Made by a program: the position numbers and the translations under genes. From the NCBI GenBank assembly GCA_022772675.1, contig JALEZW010000013.1, forward strand, positions 23,113 to 87,112: 64,000 bases of DNA. The letters are read 5' to 3'. Shown here one piece after another: positions 56,001 to 63,596 of this stretch. Below the pieces are notes generated by a model. The model did not search any database and was not told the origin of the DNA. It saw nothing but the letters and a program-made list of their open reading frames with translations. This DNA comes from Agathobacter sp. (GTDB lineage Bacteria; Bacillota; Clostridia; Lachnospirales; Lachnospiraceae). Position 1 is the first letter of the stretch; each line of letters opens with the position of its first letter.

Positions 56001-56067
56001 TATTCTGGCATATTTTGGCATATCTTTGCATATTTTTGTCATCAATTTTGGTAAAAACTTTGGTAAA
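56001..56067. repeat. phased short repeats beside the integrase (arm/att region)
   Basis: Four 10-bp units TATTCTGGCA, TATTTTGGCA, TATCTTTGCA and TATTTTTGTC run without gaps from 56001 to 56040. They are followed by two TTTGGTAAA copies at 56047 and 56059. Such short direct repeats near an integrase gene often serve as arm-type binding sites for Int or Xis. The repeats are seen directly; the function is inferred. The rest of 55947-56178 holds no gene. Confidence 0.6.
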
Positions 56068-56178
56068 TTTCAAGTCTGTACCAAAGGCAAATCTGCCATT
56101 GGGAATCGACAGGTAAGAAATTGGGGATTAAGATAAATACTGGCATTCAGCCATTTTTCTCTCATTTTCATCAGGTCA

Positions 56179-57378
56179 TTATGAATTAATTGCTTTTTGA
56201 AAATCTTCCTGTGCATCCTGAAATTTAACATGAGTATAGGTATTCATCGTAACACTGATATCCGAGTGTCCCATAATATACTGAAGCATCTTCGGATTCA
56301 TTCCCGACTTAGCCATATTAGAACAAAATGTATGGCGACACACATGTGGTGTAATCGGCGGCATCTGAACCTTATATATGCTATTGTACTTTTCCCGAAT
56401 ATGTTGGAAATACTTTTCCCAATGTAATGCCACCATAGGCATATCATTCTTATCAAGGAATAAAAATCCTGTCATTCCATCAACCATCGGTTCAACTTTG
56501 GGATTGACCCTGTCCTTAAGTATTCTCTTGAAACAAGCCACCACCTCATCAGACATTGGAACATATCTCTCGCCACTTTCTGTCTTAGGCTTTTCAATGA
56601 TATACTGCATCTGACTTGTTCTCTGTAATTGATGATTTACCCGTATTCTTTTGTTTTTAAAATCCAAATCTGATTTTGTAAGCCCACAGAACTCTGATAT
56701 ACGAAGTCCTGTGTTAAAGAGAATAAATATTGCATCATAGTACTTGCAAAAATGCGCATCTTCTTTTATGAATCTTAGAAATTCCCGCTCCTGCTTTCTT
56801 GTGACAGCTTCTCTTCTCACACTATCATTCACAATAACATTGACCAGTTCAAAGCCAAATGGATTTTTGCGAATCAAGTCATCTTCTTCCGCCATCTGAA
56901 ATGCCGGTCTTAATACTCCCCGGATAGTATGAATTGAACTATAACCTTTTCCATCTACCCTCTGAAGCTTGATCAACCAGGCTTTCGCATCCGATAATTT
57001 CACTTTGTCGATTCTTTTTTTGCCAAAATCATCTTTTTTCAGCAGATTAATTACCGTCTTATAACCAGCATAAGTACTCTGTCTGACCCCTATTTTAAGA
57101 CTTACATATTTCTCCACTAATTCAAGAACTGTAAGTCCTCCACCTCCTGGAACAAGTCCGTTAAACATATCCTGTTCCAGCTGTTTTTCCTTTTCTCTTA
57201 AAGAAAGCTCCATTTTCTTTCCTTTAGGTATAGGATCATTATGGTCCAAACGCCAACTATATAAATTCCCTTCATTTCCATGAATATCTACATATCTAAA
57301 ACGATAACGTCCATCTGCTCTCTGGTACTCTCCTTCGTGAAGAATTCTATTGCGATTATCTCGTCTTTTCTCACTCAT
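56179..57378 (-). CDS. tyrosine recombinase/integrase (Tn916-type)
   Basis: 399 aa. An N-terminal AP2-like arm-binding part (about residues 10-60, RYRFRYVDIHGNEGNLYSW) leads into a SAM-like core-binding domain (about 95-190) and the catalytic domain. The catalytic residues are visible: Arg in FNTGLRISEFCGL, Lys in the TESGERYVPMSD strand region, HVCRHTFCSNMA (His-x-x-Arg-His), GHSDISVTMNTYTHV (His and the nucleophilic Tyr). The ATG at 57378 follows AAAGGAG; the frame opens at 57414. It inserts and excises the element, with Xis encoded just upstream. Confidence 0.95.
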   Translation of the reverse strand: MSEKRRDNRNRILHEGEYQRADGRYRFRYVDIHGNEGNLYSWRLDHNDPIPKGKKMELSLREKEKQLEQDMFNGLVPGGGGLTVLELVEKYVSLKIGVRQSTYAGYKTVINLLKKDDFGKKRIDKVKLSDAKAWLIKLQRVDGKGYSSIHTIRGVLRPAFQMAEEDDLIRKNPFGFELVNVIVNDSVRREAVTRKQEREFLRFIKEDAHFCKYYDAIFILFNTGLRISEFCGLTKSDLDFKNKRIRVNHQLQRTSQMQYIIEKPKTESGERYVPMSDEVVACFKRILKDRVNPKVEPMVDGMTGFLFLDKNDMPMVALHWEKYFQHIREKYNSIYKVQMPPITPHVCRHTFCSNMAKSGMNPKMLQYIMGHSDISVTMNTYTHVKFQDAQEDFQKAINS

Positions 57379-57459
57379 AGCTTTGTCTCCTTTCAAAAAA
57401 GAGAGCCCTAGCATGGTTATTGTACCACATTTGTGCCCCCTTTTCTACTACTTTACATA

Positions 57460-57687
57460 TTAAATTGCAGTTGACTCTGCCAGAAATTGCTCAAATTTCT
57501 CTTTCTTAAACAAAACTTTGTTTCCTACTAACAGATAAAACTCCCCATTTGGATGGATATCTACAATTTGTCTAAGTCTCTTTTCACCAATGTGATAAAA
57601 CTGTGCCGCTTCAGTTACAGAAAGCAAATATCGCTTCCATATAGGAATATCTATACTCTGATTCTCTAATTCATTTTCATCATCCAT
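57460..57687 (-). CDS. excisionase (Tn916 Xis-like)
   Basis: About 75 aa. A winged-helix MerR/Xis-like fold: IWKRYLLSVTEAAQFYHIGEKRLRQIVDIHPNGEFYLLVGNKVLFKKEKFEQFL, very close in pattern to Tn916-family Xis. It directs the integrase to excision. The ATG at 57687 is chosen for its GGAG spacing; TTG at 57699 is an alternative. It overlaps the end of the toxin-like gene by a few nucleotides, so its expression is tied to that operon. Confidence 0.88.
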   Translation of the reverse strand: MDDENELENQSIDIPIWKRYLLSVTEAAQFYHIGEKRLRQIVDIHPNGEFYLLVGNKVLFKKEKFEQFLAESTAI

Positions 57688-58045
57688 CATATTCTCCAAT
57701 CTGCAGCTGTCTGACTAACATCGCATCAACCTTTTTTATTGCATCTGTGCTGACAATCATCCCGGCAGTCTGTATTATCTGTTCCTCATTTATTGTGACA
57801 AGCTGCTCCGGTAAAAACATTGTTGTATGTCTTAAAAATCCTCTAATTTCTGAAGGCTCAATATTGAAATGTACTGGAATATAATCCTTTTTCAACTTAG
57901 TTGTCCCCGGAACAACTGTGTATACAGGTGATTTTCCGTTTGCTTTGTCGCAGCTTATTACAATACATGGTCTCCTTCCAGCTTGTATATGCCTGAGTCC
58001 ACTTTTTAATTCAGCCCACACAATCATATTTCTCTTTATCTTCAC
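57680..58045 (-). CDS. PemK/MazF-like endoribonuclease toxin
   Basis: 121 aa. The MazF fold is indicated by VWAELKSGLRHIQAGRRPCIVISCDKANGKSPVYTVVPGT, with the GxRP-type loop and a C-terminal LVTINEEQIIQTAG block. The GTG start at 58045 overlaps the stop of the upstream gene (GTGA) after a GAGGTGATC site, so translation is coupled. No MazE/AbrB-type antitoxin is beside it; the coupled upstream gene encodes a resolvase-fold protein. It could be a stability toxin of the element or have been adapted for regulation. Confidence 0.82.
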   Translation of the reverse strand: MKIKRNMIVWAELKSGLRHIQAGRRPCIVISCDKANGKSPVYTVVPGTTKLKKDYIPVHFNIEPSEIRGFLRHTTMFLPEQLVTINEEQIIQTAGMIVSTDAIKKVDAMLVRQLQIGEYDG

Positions 58046-58461
58046 TGCAGATCACCTCTCTTTGGTGGAATATACAAGTCAACCTTGGGTTCCTTCTCAT
58101 CTACACTGAATAATCTATACCCAGCTTCCCTTACTGCTCCTATTTTTAAATAAGAATCTGCTATTCCGTCTGAAATAGCATCGAGATTTGTTACGATAAG
58201 CGCATCTGCCTTTCCTGCTCTCATATATCTTATTGCCTTATAAAACACTTCATCCCTTAATCGTCGTCCAAAAATTCCTCTTCGGAATACTTTCATAGGA
58301 ATAAGATTGTTATTGTCAGCAAATTCCATGATTCGTTTCAACTGCTTATTTTCCTTTTTCTCTGCTGCAATACAGTCATTCTCCTCATCAGAAGACAACA
58401 TCACAACACACTTTATCGGCTGTATGGTCAGTGGCTTTTTCTTTCTTCCTGCTCTTCTCAT
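58042..58461 (-). CDS. degenerate resolvase-fold protein
   Basis: 139 aa. Residues about 17-120 read like a serine-recombinase N-terminal domain: a first strand CVVMLSSDEEN where a resolvase would have YxRVSxxxQ, then a charged helix, a GIFGRRLRDEVFYKAIRYMRAGKADALIVTNLDAIS stretch matching the DALIVxxLDRLSR region but with the catalytic Arg changed to Ala. Activity as a recombinase is unlikely. It overlaps the MazF-like gene by 4 nt. Candidate roles are Xis-like accessory protein or antitoxin; neither is shown. Confidence 0.6.
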   Translation of the reverse strand: MRRAGRKKKPLTIQPIKCVVMLSSDEENDCIAAEKKENKQLKRIMEFADNNNLIPMKVFRRGIFGRRLRDEVFYKAIRYMRAGKADALIVTNLDAISDGIADSYLKIGAVREAGYRLFSVDEKEPKVDLYIPPKRGDLQ

Positions 58462-58462
58462 T

Positions 58463-58813
58463 TCAAACCACTTCCTTTCTTGCCTCTAAGCCTTCAATAA
58501 AAATCAAACATGTAGACATTGCATATTCTCTATCATTTGGTTTAAGCATCTGCAATTTATCTTCCAATACAGACAAATCTTTATTCTCATGTTTTTCCCT
58601 GCTTTCAATTCCAAACAATGTATTAGGATCTACTCCATACTTTGTTACAATCTTCAGCATAAGTTCCAGACTCATCCGATGTCTTCCCTGCTCAATTTGC
58701 GAATAATGAATATAACTTACATCAAGGCTCTCCGCCATATCATTCTGTGTATATCCATATTTATTTCTAATACTTCTCAAAGTATTACCAACTGCATAAA
58801 TATCATATATCAT
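58463..58813 (-). CDS. Cro/CI (XRE)-type regulator with C-terminal extension
   Basis: 116 aa. The HTH at about residues 8-62 reads VGNTLRSIRNKYGYTQNDMAESLDVSYIHYSQIEQGRHRMSLELMLKIVTKYGVDPNTLFG. A helical tail follows (SVLEDKLQMLKPNDREYAMSTC). The ATG at 58813 follows GAGG at 9 nt. Probably controls the int/xis region of the element. Confidence 0.85.
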   Translation of the reverse strand: MIYDIYAVGNTLRSIRNKYGYTQNDMAESLDVSYIHYSQIEQGRHRMSLELMLKIVTKYGVDPNTLFGIESREKHENKDLSVLEDKLQMLKPNDREYAMSTCLIFIEGLEARKEVV

Positions 58814-58973
58814 CCTGAATAACCTCACTCTCTAACCGATTCATGATGTATTCCACTGCCTCAGCCTCTGTTGGGCATTTGATGACTGGCTTCCCATAGT
58901 CATCAAATACCACTGTTTCAGAAGCAAATACAATGTAGGAATACCTGCCTGAATTCCTAACACTCAATCGCAT
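58803..58973 (-). CDS. small hypothetical protein of the mobile element
   Basis: 56 aa, MRLSVRNSGRYSYIVF then an acidic helix with PTEAEAVEYIMNRLESE. It overlaps the regulator gene by 11 nt and the upstream resolvase-like gene by 17 nt, in line with coupled translation. GAGG lies 10 nt before the ATG. No family recognised. Confidence 0.55.
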   Translation of the reverse strand: MRLSVRNSGRYSYIVFASETVVFDDYGKPVIKCPTEAEAVEYIMNRLESEVIQDDI

Positions 58974-59325
58974 AATTGTTGTACCTCGCACTCATAGTAC
59001 CAAGGTCAAATATTGTCACACCCAAATCATTTATGCGATCCATCATTGACTTTAAATCTTCCGGATTTCTTGTAATCTCATAAATATCTTCTACGACAAG
59101 TACCTTGTAATCTGAAATCTCAAGAATTTCCATCAGCTGACGCATCTGAGGTCTGTCAACCGATGTAGATGCTCCATCATCTACAACAGTCTGATCACAC
59201 TCAATTCCCACACTTAAAGCATATGTCTGATCAAGTTCTTTCTGTCGGTTCACATTATTCATACTCATCATTGACTTTATAAACAAAAGTCCTTTGTAAA
59301 GTTCTTTTCCGTTATACTTTTTCAT
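58957..59325 (-). CDS. second degenerate resolvase-fold protein
   Basis: 122 aa. ALSVGIECDQTVVDDGASTSVDRPQMRQLMEILEISDYKVLVVEDIYEITRNPEDLKSMMDRINDLGVTIFDLG follows the serine-recombinase N-domain pattern (D-x-G-x-S, RPxMxxLM, vvVxxxxxITRN). The first strand LLFIKSMMSMNN lacks the YxRVS signature. No DNA-binding C-terminus is present. The ATG at 59325 follows GGAAGG; the frame opens further upstream. A catalytic role is uncertain. It is the second such gene within 1 kb. Confidence 0.6.
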   Translation of the reverse strand: MKKYNGKELYKGLLFIKSMMSMNNVNRQKELDQTYALSVGIECDQTVVDDGASTSVDRPQMRQLMEILEISDYKVLVVEDIYEITRNPEDLKSMMDRINDLGVTIFDLGTMSARYNNYAIEC

Positions 59326-59479
59326 GGCTATTACCTTCCTTAATTGAAATATTAAAGAAAGCATTGTGCACGCCGCTTTCAAACTCTGTGCTGTATCTCA
59401 AGCACAAGTATATTGTAATCTGCCACACCTTAATTGCCGACCGTGTACAGGCGACAATTATGTCGTGTAAACACGACAA

Positions 59480-59827
59480 TCACTTTTCAACTGACACGCT
59501 TTTCATTGCTTTCATCATTGCAAGACACTGTCTTATCTGCAATTCATCCATATCTGAAAGAACATCCATTGCCTCAGATAATAGTTCTGAATTTTCTTCA
59601 TTCTTTCCATACATTATGAAATCAACAGATACACCAAGTACGATTGCCAGATTATCTAATGTCTGTGTCTTAAAATCTCCACCATTTTCAATCGCAGATA
59701 ATGCTTGTCTGCCTATACCTACTCTATGAGCTAACTCATCCTGTGATAATCCTATCGCCTTTCTCCTGTCAGCAATTCGTATTCCTCTCTCATAATCCTT
59801 TTCTCTTGTCTGTGCTTTACTGCTCAT
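59480..59827 (-). CDS. Cro/CI (XRE)-type regulator
   Basis: 115 aa. HTH at about residues 15-70: IRIADRRKAIGLSQDELAHRVGIGRQALSAIENGGDFKTQTLDNLAIVLGVSVDFIMYG. A short helical tail follows. AGGAGG precedes the ATG. It is transcribed from beyond the terminator at 59882-59936 and heads the downstream half of the element operon. Confidence 0.88.
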   Translation of the reverse strand: MSSKAQTREKDYERGIRIADRRKAIGLSQDELAHRVGIGRQALSAIENGGDFKTQTLDNLAIVLGVSVDFIMYGKNEENSELLSEAMDVLSDMDELQIRQCLAMMKAMKSVSVEK

Positions 59828-59881
59828 AAATCCTCCTTGCCGCCCTTGGAAACGAACAAGTCGGATTACCCTTTACATCAC

Positions 59882-59936
59882 AAAAAAGACGCACGAGGAA
59901 ACCAGTATCATAAATACTGTTCGTTTCCCCTGCGTC
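59882..59936 (-). terminator. terminator of the polymerase operon
   Basis: On the minus strand GACGCA-GGGGAAAC ... CAGTAT/ATACTG ... GTTTCC-TCG-TGCGTC is a nested hairpin with small internal bulges followed by TTTTTTG. It closes the run from the Y-family polymerase to the zinc-ribbon gene. Confidence 0.85.
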
Positions 59937-59997
59937 TCTGGTGCTTCCATCTTTCGATGTGCCCTTATCAGGTGGGCTGTAATTTAATTTTCAATCA

Positions 59998-60222
59998 TTA
60001 TATTCTGAAAGTCCCATTCTCAGAATGTTCCTTCATCATTCCCTCGGAATACTTCTTAAGTATCATCACTCGCTTGCATCTGTCACACTTAATTCCAATA
60101 TTCTGAAGTGCCACAGCGAAATCATCACCGCATACAAAGTATTCCATCATTAACTTGTTGCATTTTTTACATCTAATTTCTATAACATTTCCTTTGTTCA
60201 ATTCAGTTCGCTCCTTATTCAT
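59998..60222 (-). CDS. Com-like zinc-ribbon protein
   Basis: 74 aa. IRCKKCNKLM and IKCDRCKRVM supply four zinc-binding Cys in the pattern of the Com/Com-like translational regulators of phages and mobile elements. No other domain is present. It may bind element mRNA; this is inferred from family resemblance. The ATG at 60222 is used; AAGGAG is not obvious upstream. Confidence 0.65.
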   Translation of the reverse strand: MNKERTELNKGNVIEIRCKKCNKLMMEYFVCGDDFAVALQNIGIKCDRCKRVMILKKYSEGMMKEHSENGTFRI

Positions 60223-60236
60223 ACAAAATCATCAAT

Positions 60237-60368
60237 CTACAATTCTGTACTCGTAAAGGAAAGGGAAATCACCTTTGCAAGCCTTTTGCCGGGAGTTCCG
60301 ATGAATGTCTGCACATTCCCCGGCTTTGCTGATCTAAAGCCAACTGATATGAATTGTGCTGTCAGCAC
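60237..60368 (-). CDS. short conserved-looking ORF (43 aa)
   Basis: From GTG at 60368 the frame reads VLTAQFISVGFRSAKPGNVQ, continues through TFIGTPGKRL and ends SFTSTEL at 60237. It starts 9 nt after the stop of the upstream gene, so coupled translation is possible; the ribosome site (GGAG) is far away. Dense packing and amino-acid composition look coding, but it is short and the start is uncertain. No family recognised. Confidence 0.45.
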   Translation of the reverse strand: MLTAQFISVGFRSAKPGNVQTFIGTPGKRLAKVISLSFTSTEL

Positions 60369-60377
60369 ACAATCACA

Positions 60378-60623
60378 TCAGGCTCCGGCTCTTTCCATAA
60401 ACCACATATTGTTATCTTCATAGAAAAGGAATATTTCCTTTCCATCTACCACACAGGTATAACGCTCTCCAACGCCGCCAGCCCTTGTACTGGCTGCTCT
60501 GCGCTTGTCTTTTACTCGTGTAATCTCATACTTTCTGCCATCTTCCCACGTTATCTCTTTGGGAATGAGCAGTCCGTCCTTTGAAAATTCTGCAAGTACA
60601 TCAACATATACCTTATTGCTCAA
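60378..60623 (-). CDS. small conserved mobile-element protein, TTG start
   Basis: 81 aa: LSNKVYVDVLAEFSKDGLLIPKEITWEDGRKYEITRVKDKRRAAS..., then YTCVVDGKEIFLFYEDNNMWFMER. An all-beta small fold is likely. TTG at 60623 follows AAGGAAGGTG at 6 nt; a longer frame to 60755 would overlap the LexA-domain gene. Such proteins are common next to polymerase/LexA-domain genes in clostridial elements, but no function is known to me. Confidence 0.6.
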   Translation of the reverse strand: MSNKVYVDVLAEFSKDGLLIPKEITWEDGRKYEITRVKDKRRAASTRAGGVGERYTCVVDGKEIFLFYEDNNMWFMERAGA

Positions 60624-60637
60624 TGTAATCACCTTCC

Positions 60638-60880
60638 TTACAAGATTGCTATTGCTCTGGAAGCATCCATCTTCCTTGCTATATAGCCTTTTTCTTCTAA
60701 TATTTTCAGATGTGCATAAACACTTGAAGTCGATGCCACCCCTACCATCTTGCATATCTCCCTGATAGTAGGAGCATAACCATTAACTCTCTGATATTGC
60801 ATAATGCTTTCATACACATTCTGCTGCTTCTCCGTCAATGGTGCTCTGTCTACCAGATCAATTCTTTCTGCTTCGCTCAT
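60638..60880 (-). CDS. LexA DNA-binding domain without protease domain
   Basis: 80 aa. It is the winged HTH of LexA alone: LTEKQQNVYESIMQYQRVNGYAPTIREICKMVGVASTSSVYAHLKILEEKGYIARKMDASRAIAIL. The S24 self-cleavage half is missing, so it cannot undergo RecA-stimulated cleavage. It could compete with host LexA or act as an antirepressor at LexA sites. GGGAGG precedes the ATG. It lies directly downstream of the Y-family polymerase on the same transcript. Confidence 0.88.
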   Translation of the reverse strand: MSEAERIDLVDRAPLTEKQQNVYESIMQYQRVNGYAPTIREICKMVGVASTSSVYAHLKILEEKGYIARKMDASRAIAIL

Positions 60881-61043
60881 GTTCCGCCTCCCTCTTCTTT
60901 AACTCTATCGCTACTCGTAGTGCAGCTCAATTCCGCTTCGCTTCATTTCGCTCACGGCAGTCGCCGTATCAGATAACCAAGTCCCATATGTTTATGTACA
61001 AGCACAACACATCTGCGCCTTGATTATCTGGCACTTCTCGTTG
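60881..61043. other. short intergenic gap with a long inverted repeat
   Basis: CAGATAACCAAG (60970) and CTTGATTATCTG (61017) form an 11-of-12 stem around a 35-nt loop between the polymerase stop and the LexA-domain gene. On the minus strand an overlapping frame from ATG at 61062 would give a 23-aa peptide ending CCACT; there is no ribosome site, so it is not called. The hairpin could be a processing or attenuation signal. Confidence 0.4.
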
Positions 61044-62294
61044 CTAACCTGAGAAGTACCCATGTGGATGTACTGTGTGTTCTTCTTTTGCATTGACTGC
61101 CGACAGAATCCTGTCCCGGTACATGAGTCCCCTCTGGATACTGTAAAATCCAAATCTTCTGCGTATCTCATCAACCGCTGAATCCATCTTCATCTGCTTT
61201 TCACGCTTCTCCACACTTGAGAACAAATCAATCTGTTCCCAATAATTATCTGTTACTAAGTCTGCACCTCGGACACCAATACTGCGTATTGGTTTGCTCC
61301 AGTTATAGTTTTCCTTAAATATCTGATATGCGTATGCAACTATCTCTCCGGTGATATTCGTTGCGTGGTCAATCTTTTTCTGACGGGTAAAAGAGAATAG
61401 CTCATTATCCCTGACACTTATCTCAACCACTCTGCACCGGAATCCATTCTCACGAAGTCTTGCTGCAACACTCTCAGCCAGAATATAAAGAACAATCTTT
61501 ACATCCTCATCGCATACTAAATCCTTTGGTGTCGTTGTGCTGTTTCCCACCGATTTGATTGGAGCGTGGGTATTCTCCAGTTTGACAGGTGATTCATCAT
61601 AGCCATTAGCAAATGACCATAAGATGCTGCCCATCTTTCCAAGGTGGCTGTTAAGCATCCCTTCATCTGCCCTTGCAAGATCACCTATGGTTCTGATACC
61701 GAATTTTGCAAGCTTCTGATTCGTGCTCCTTCCGACATATAGCAGATCACTTACCGGAAGTGCCCATGCCTTCTGCTTAAACTCACTCTTATACATAGTT
61801 GTGATTGCATCCGGCTTCTTATAATCTGAACCAAGCTTTGCAAATATCTTATTGAAAGAAACACCAACACTCACTGTGATGCCAAGCTCTGACTTCATTC
61901 TCTTGCTGATTTCCTGTGCAATGAGCAATCCATCCCCTTTAAGGGAGCTGCTCCCTGTCACATCAAGCCAGCACTCATCAATTCCATATGGCTCCTGCTT
62001 GTCCGTATATTCTGCATATATCTCATGCGCCATCCTTGAGAACCGAAGATATAAGTCCATTCTTGGTGAAACAAATGTTATGTCCGGACAAACCTGCTTT
62101 GCCTGCCAGAGCGCCATTCCTGTTTTCACACCGTACTTCTTGGCAATATAGTCAGCAGTTAAGACAATCCCATGTCTTGCCTCCGGGTCACCGCCTACTG
62201 CCAGTGGCTTTCCTGCAAGCTCCGGATGATGCAGATGCTCAATCGAAGCATAACAACAGTTGATATCTGAATGAAGTATTACCCTGTCTCCCAT
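61044..62294 (-). CDS. Y-family DNA polymerase (DinB/UmuC type) of the mobile element
   Basis: 416 aa. ILHSDINCCYASIEHL carries the first catalytic Asp and PYGIDECWLDVTGSSSLKG the second, VGVSFNKIFAKLGSDYKKPD the palm block, and the little finger is complete with a C-terminal region (LFSSVEKREKQMKMDSAVDEIRRRFG) typical of the ICE/prophage-borne UvrX-like polymerases. It synthesises past DNA lesions. ATG at 62294 lies 8 nt after AGGAGG. Its promoter faces that of the S24 repressor across a shared palindrome. Confidence 0.93.
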   Translation of the reverse strand: MGDRVILHSDINCCYASIEHLHHPELAGKPLAVGGDPEARHGIVLTADYIAKKYGVKTGMALWQAKQVCPDITFVSPRMDLYLRFSRMAHEIYAEYTDKQEPYGIDECWLDVTGSSSLKGDGLLIAQEISKRMKSELGITVSVGVSFNKIFAKLGSDYKKPDAITTMYKSEFKQKAWALPVSDLLYVGRSTNQKLAKFGIRTIGDLARADEGMLNSHLGKMGSILWSFANGYDESPVKLENTHAPIKSVGNSTTTPKDLVCDEDVKIVLYILAESVAARLRENGFRCRVVEISVRDNELFSFTRQKKIDHATNITGEIVAYAYQIFKENYNWSKPIRSIGVRGADLVTDNYWEQIDLFSSVEKREKQMKMDSAVDEIRRRFGFYSIQRGLMYRDRILSAVNAKEEHTVHPHGYFSG

Positions 62295-62373
62295 CTGCAT
62301 AACCTCCTGCATTTAATCTATCACTACCATAACCTTTAGTCCAAGTATATGAGTAATGTTCCTTACAGGGCAT

Positions 62374-62474
62374 AGTATAACCCCAAGAATAATCGACTGT
62401 CAACGGACACATGTGTCTGTTTTCTCATTATATTGGATTTTTAACTTGAATAATTGGTACTATTGCTATATACT
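62374..62474. promoter_or_regulatory. divergent promoters with shared palindromic operator
   Basis: Minus strand: TTGACA (62403-62398), 18-nt spacer, TATACT (62379-62374) for the polymerase operon. Plus strand: TTGAAT (62446-62451), 17-nt spacer, TATACT (62469-62474) for the S24 repressor. Between them GACACATGTGTC (62406-62417) is a perfect 12-bp palindrome touching the polymerase -35. GGACACAT recurs at 63286-63293 before the next regulator gene. It fits an operator for the S24 repressor. Confidence 0.8.
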
Positions 62475-62530
62475 ATGGAGTGAAAAGAGACATTAGAAAT
62501 CAACTAATTGGAAAGAAAAGAGGCGTATGT

Positions 62531-63265
62531 ATGTACTCAATCGGAGAAATCATTTCAACATATAGAAAAAAGAAAGGCTTGCTCCAGCAGGATCTCGCTG
62601 ATGAACTGGCAAAAGAAGGCATCAAGATTTCCTATAAAGCCATATCCAACTGGGAGAGAAATCTTGCTGAACCAAGCGTTACCATATTTTACAAAGTGTG
62701 TAGAATCCTTGGTATCACTAATATGTATGAAGCATATTTTGGAGTAAATCCTGCTGATCCTTTTTCATCACTTACTGATGAAGGCAGGGAAAAGGCTATG
62801 GATTATATCAATCTGCTCCACGCATCCGGAATGTATGAAAAGCAAACTGCTAAGATAATTCCATTCAGAAGCATTGATATTTTTGAAAATGCAGTATCAG
62901 CCGGAACCGGTAACTTTCTCGTAGACGGACCTAAAGAGACTGTACGCATAGATGAATCTATTCTGCCGGAAGATACAACTTTCGGTGTACGCATTAGTGG
63001 TGACAGTATGGAACCTGAATTCCACGATGGTCAGATTGCATGGGTATTGCAACAGGAATCTGTTGCTAATGGAGAAATCGGCATCTTCGCTCTGAACGGA
63101 GAAGCCTATATCAAGAAGTTAAAGGACGACAAAGACGGAATTTTCCTTATCTCACTCAACGAAAAGTATGCACCTATCAAGGTTGGAGAAAATGACCGCT
63201 TAGACATATTTGGAAAAGTTCTTGGAAAATCTGATGCTTCTGCTCTTACCGATCATTGCCGATAA
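62531..63265 (+). CDS. CI/LexA-like repressor (XRE HTH + S24 autoprotease)
   Basis: About 244 aa. An HTH (about residues 3-60; IGEIISTYRKKKGLLQQDLADELAKEGIKISYKAISNWERN) is joined by a helical linker to an S24 domain. The latter has the Ala-Gly cleavage site in AVSAGTGNF, the nucleophile Ser in ISGDSMEPEFHDGQ and the Lys in EAYIKKLK. It can therefore be cleaved on RecA activation like CI or LexA. It is divergent from the polymerase operon and probably represses it and itself. The ATG at 62531 is chosen within a short upstream open frame; the ribosome site is modest. Confidence 0.92.
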   Translation: MYSIGEIISTYRKKKGLLQQDLADELAKEGIKISYKAISNWERNLAEPSVTIFYKVCRILGITNMYEAYFGVNPADPFSSLTDEGREKAMDYINLLHASGMYEKQTAKIIPFRSIDIFENAVSAGTGNFLVDGPKETVRIDESILPEDTTFGVRISGDSMEPEFHDGQIAWVLQQESVANGEIGIFALNGEAYIKKLKDDKDGIFLISLNEKYAPIKVGENDRLDIFGKVLGKSDASALTDHCR

Positions 63266-63350
63266 AAACGCAAGTCCTTTTTATTGGACACATTTTTTTG
63301 CATAATTGACAATAAGAAAATATCTATAGAACTGAAAGAAGGGATTTTTT

Positions 63351-63551
63351 ATGGTGGTCACAAATAATATCAGAGAAATCCGTGAACAGCGTGGCATTTA
63401 CCAGAATGACCTTGCCGCTGCTATCGGATTCAGCACCAAAACTGTCAGCAGGGTAGAACGTGGGGACGGCGCCCCATCTGCCGAATTTATGCTACGAGTA
63501 TCTAAGTACTTTAATATGCTGGTGGAAGATGTATTTCATGTAGAGGAATAA
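63351..63551 (+). CDS. small Cro/CI (XRE)-type regulator (YozG-like)
   Basis: 66 aa, a bare HTH: NNIREIREQRGIYQNDLAAAIGFSTKTVSRVERGDGAPSAEFMLRVSKYFNMLVEDVFHVEE. GAAGGGA precedes the ATG and GGACACAT (63286-63293) lies upstream. It may be the Cro-like partner in the element switch. Confidence 0.88.
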   Translation: MVVTNNIREIREQRGIYQNDLAAAIGFSTKTVSRVERGDGAPSAEFMLRVSKYFNMLVEDVFHVEE

Positions 63552-63554
63552 CGT

Positions 63555-63586
63555 GGAGCGAGTGAGCTCAATATTCAGCTCGCTCC
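63555..63586 (+). terminator. hairpin after the YozG-like gene (weak terminator)
   Basis: GGAGCGAG and CTCGCTCC pair around a 16-nt loop just after the stop; the following sequence is pyrimidine-rich but has no T run. Confidence 0.5.
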
Positions 63587-63596
63587 GCTATCTTTC

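Noticed and set aside
60992..61174. Small ORF ending CCACT after the polymerase
   Set aside because: Overlaps the polymerase end, no ribosome site; not enough support for a gene.
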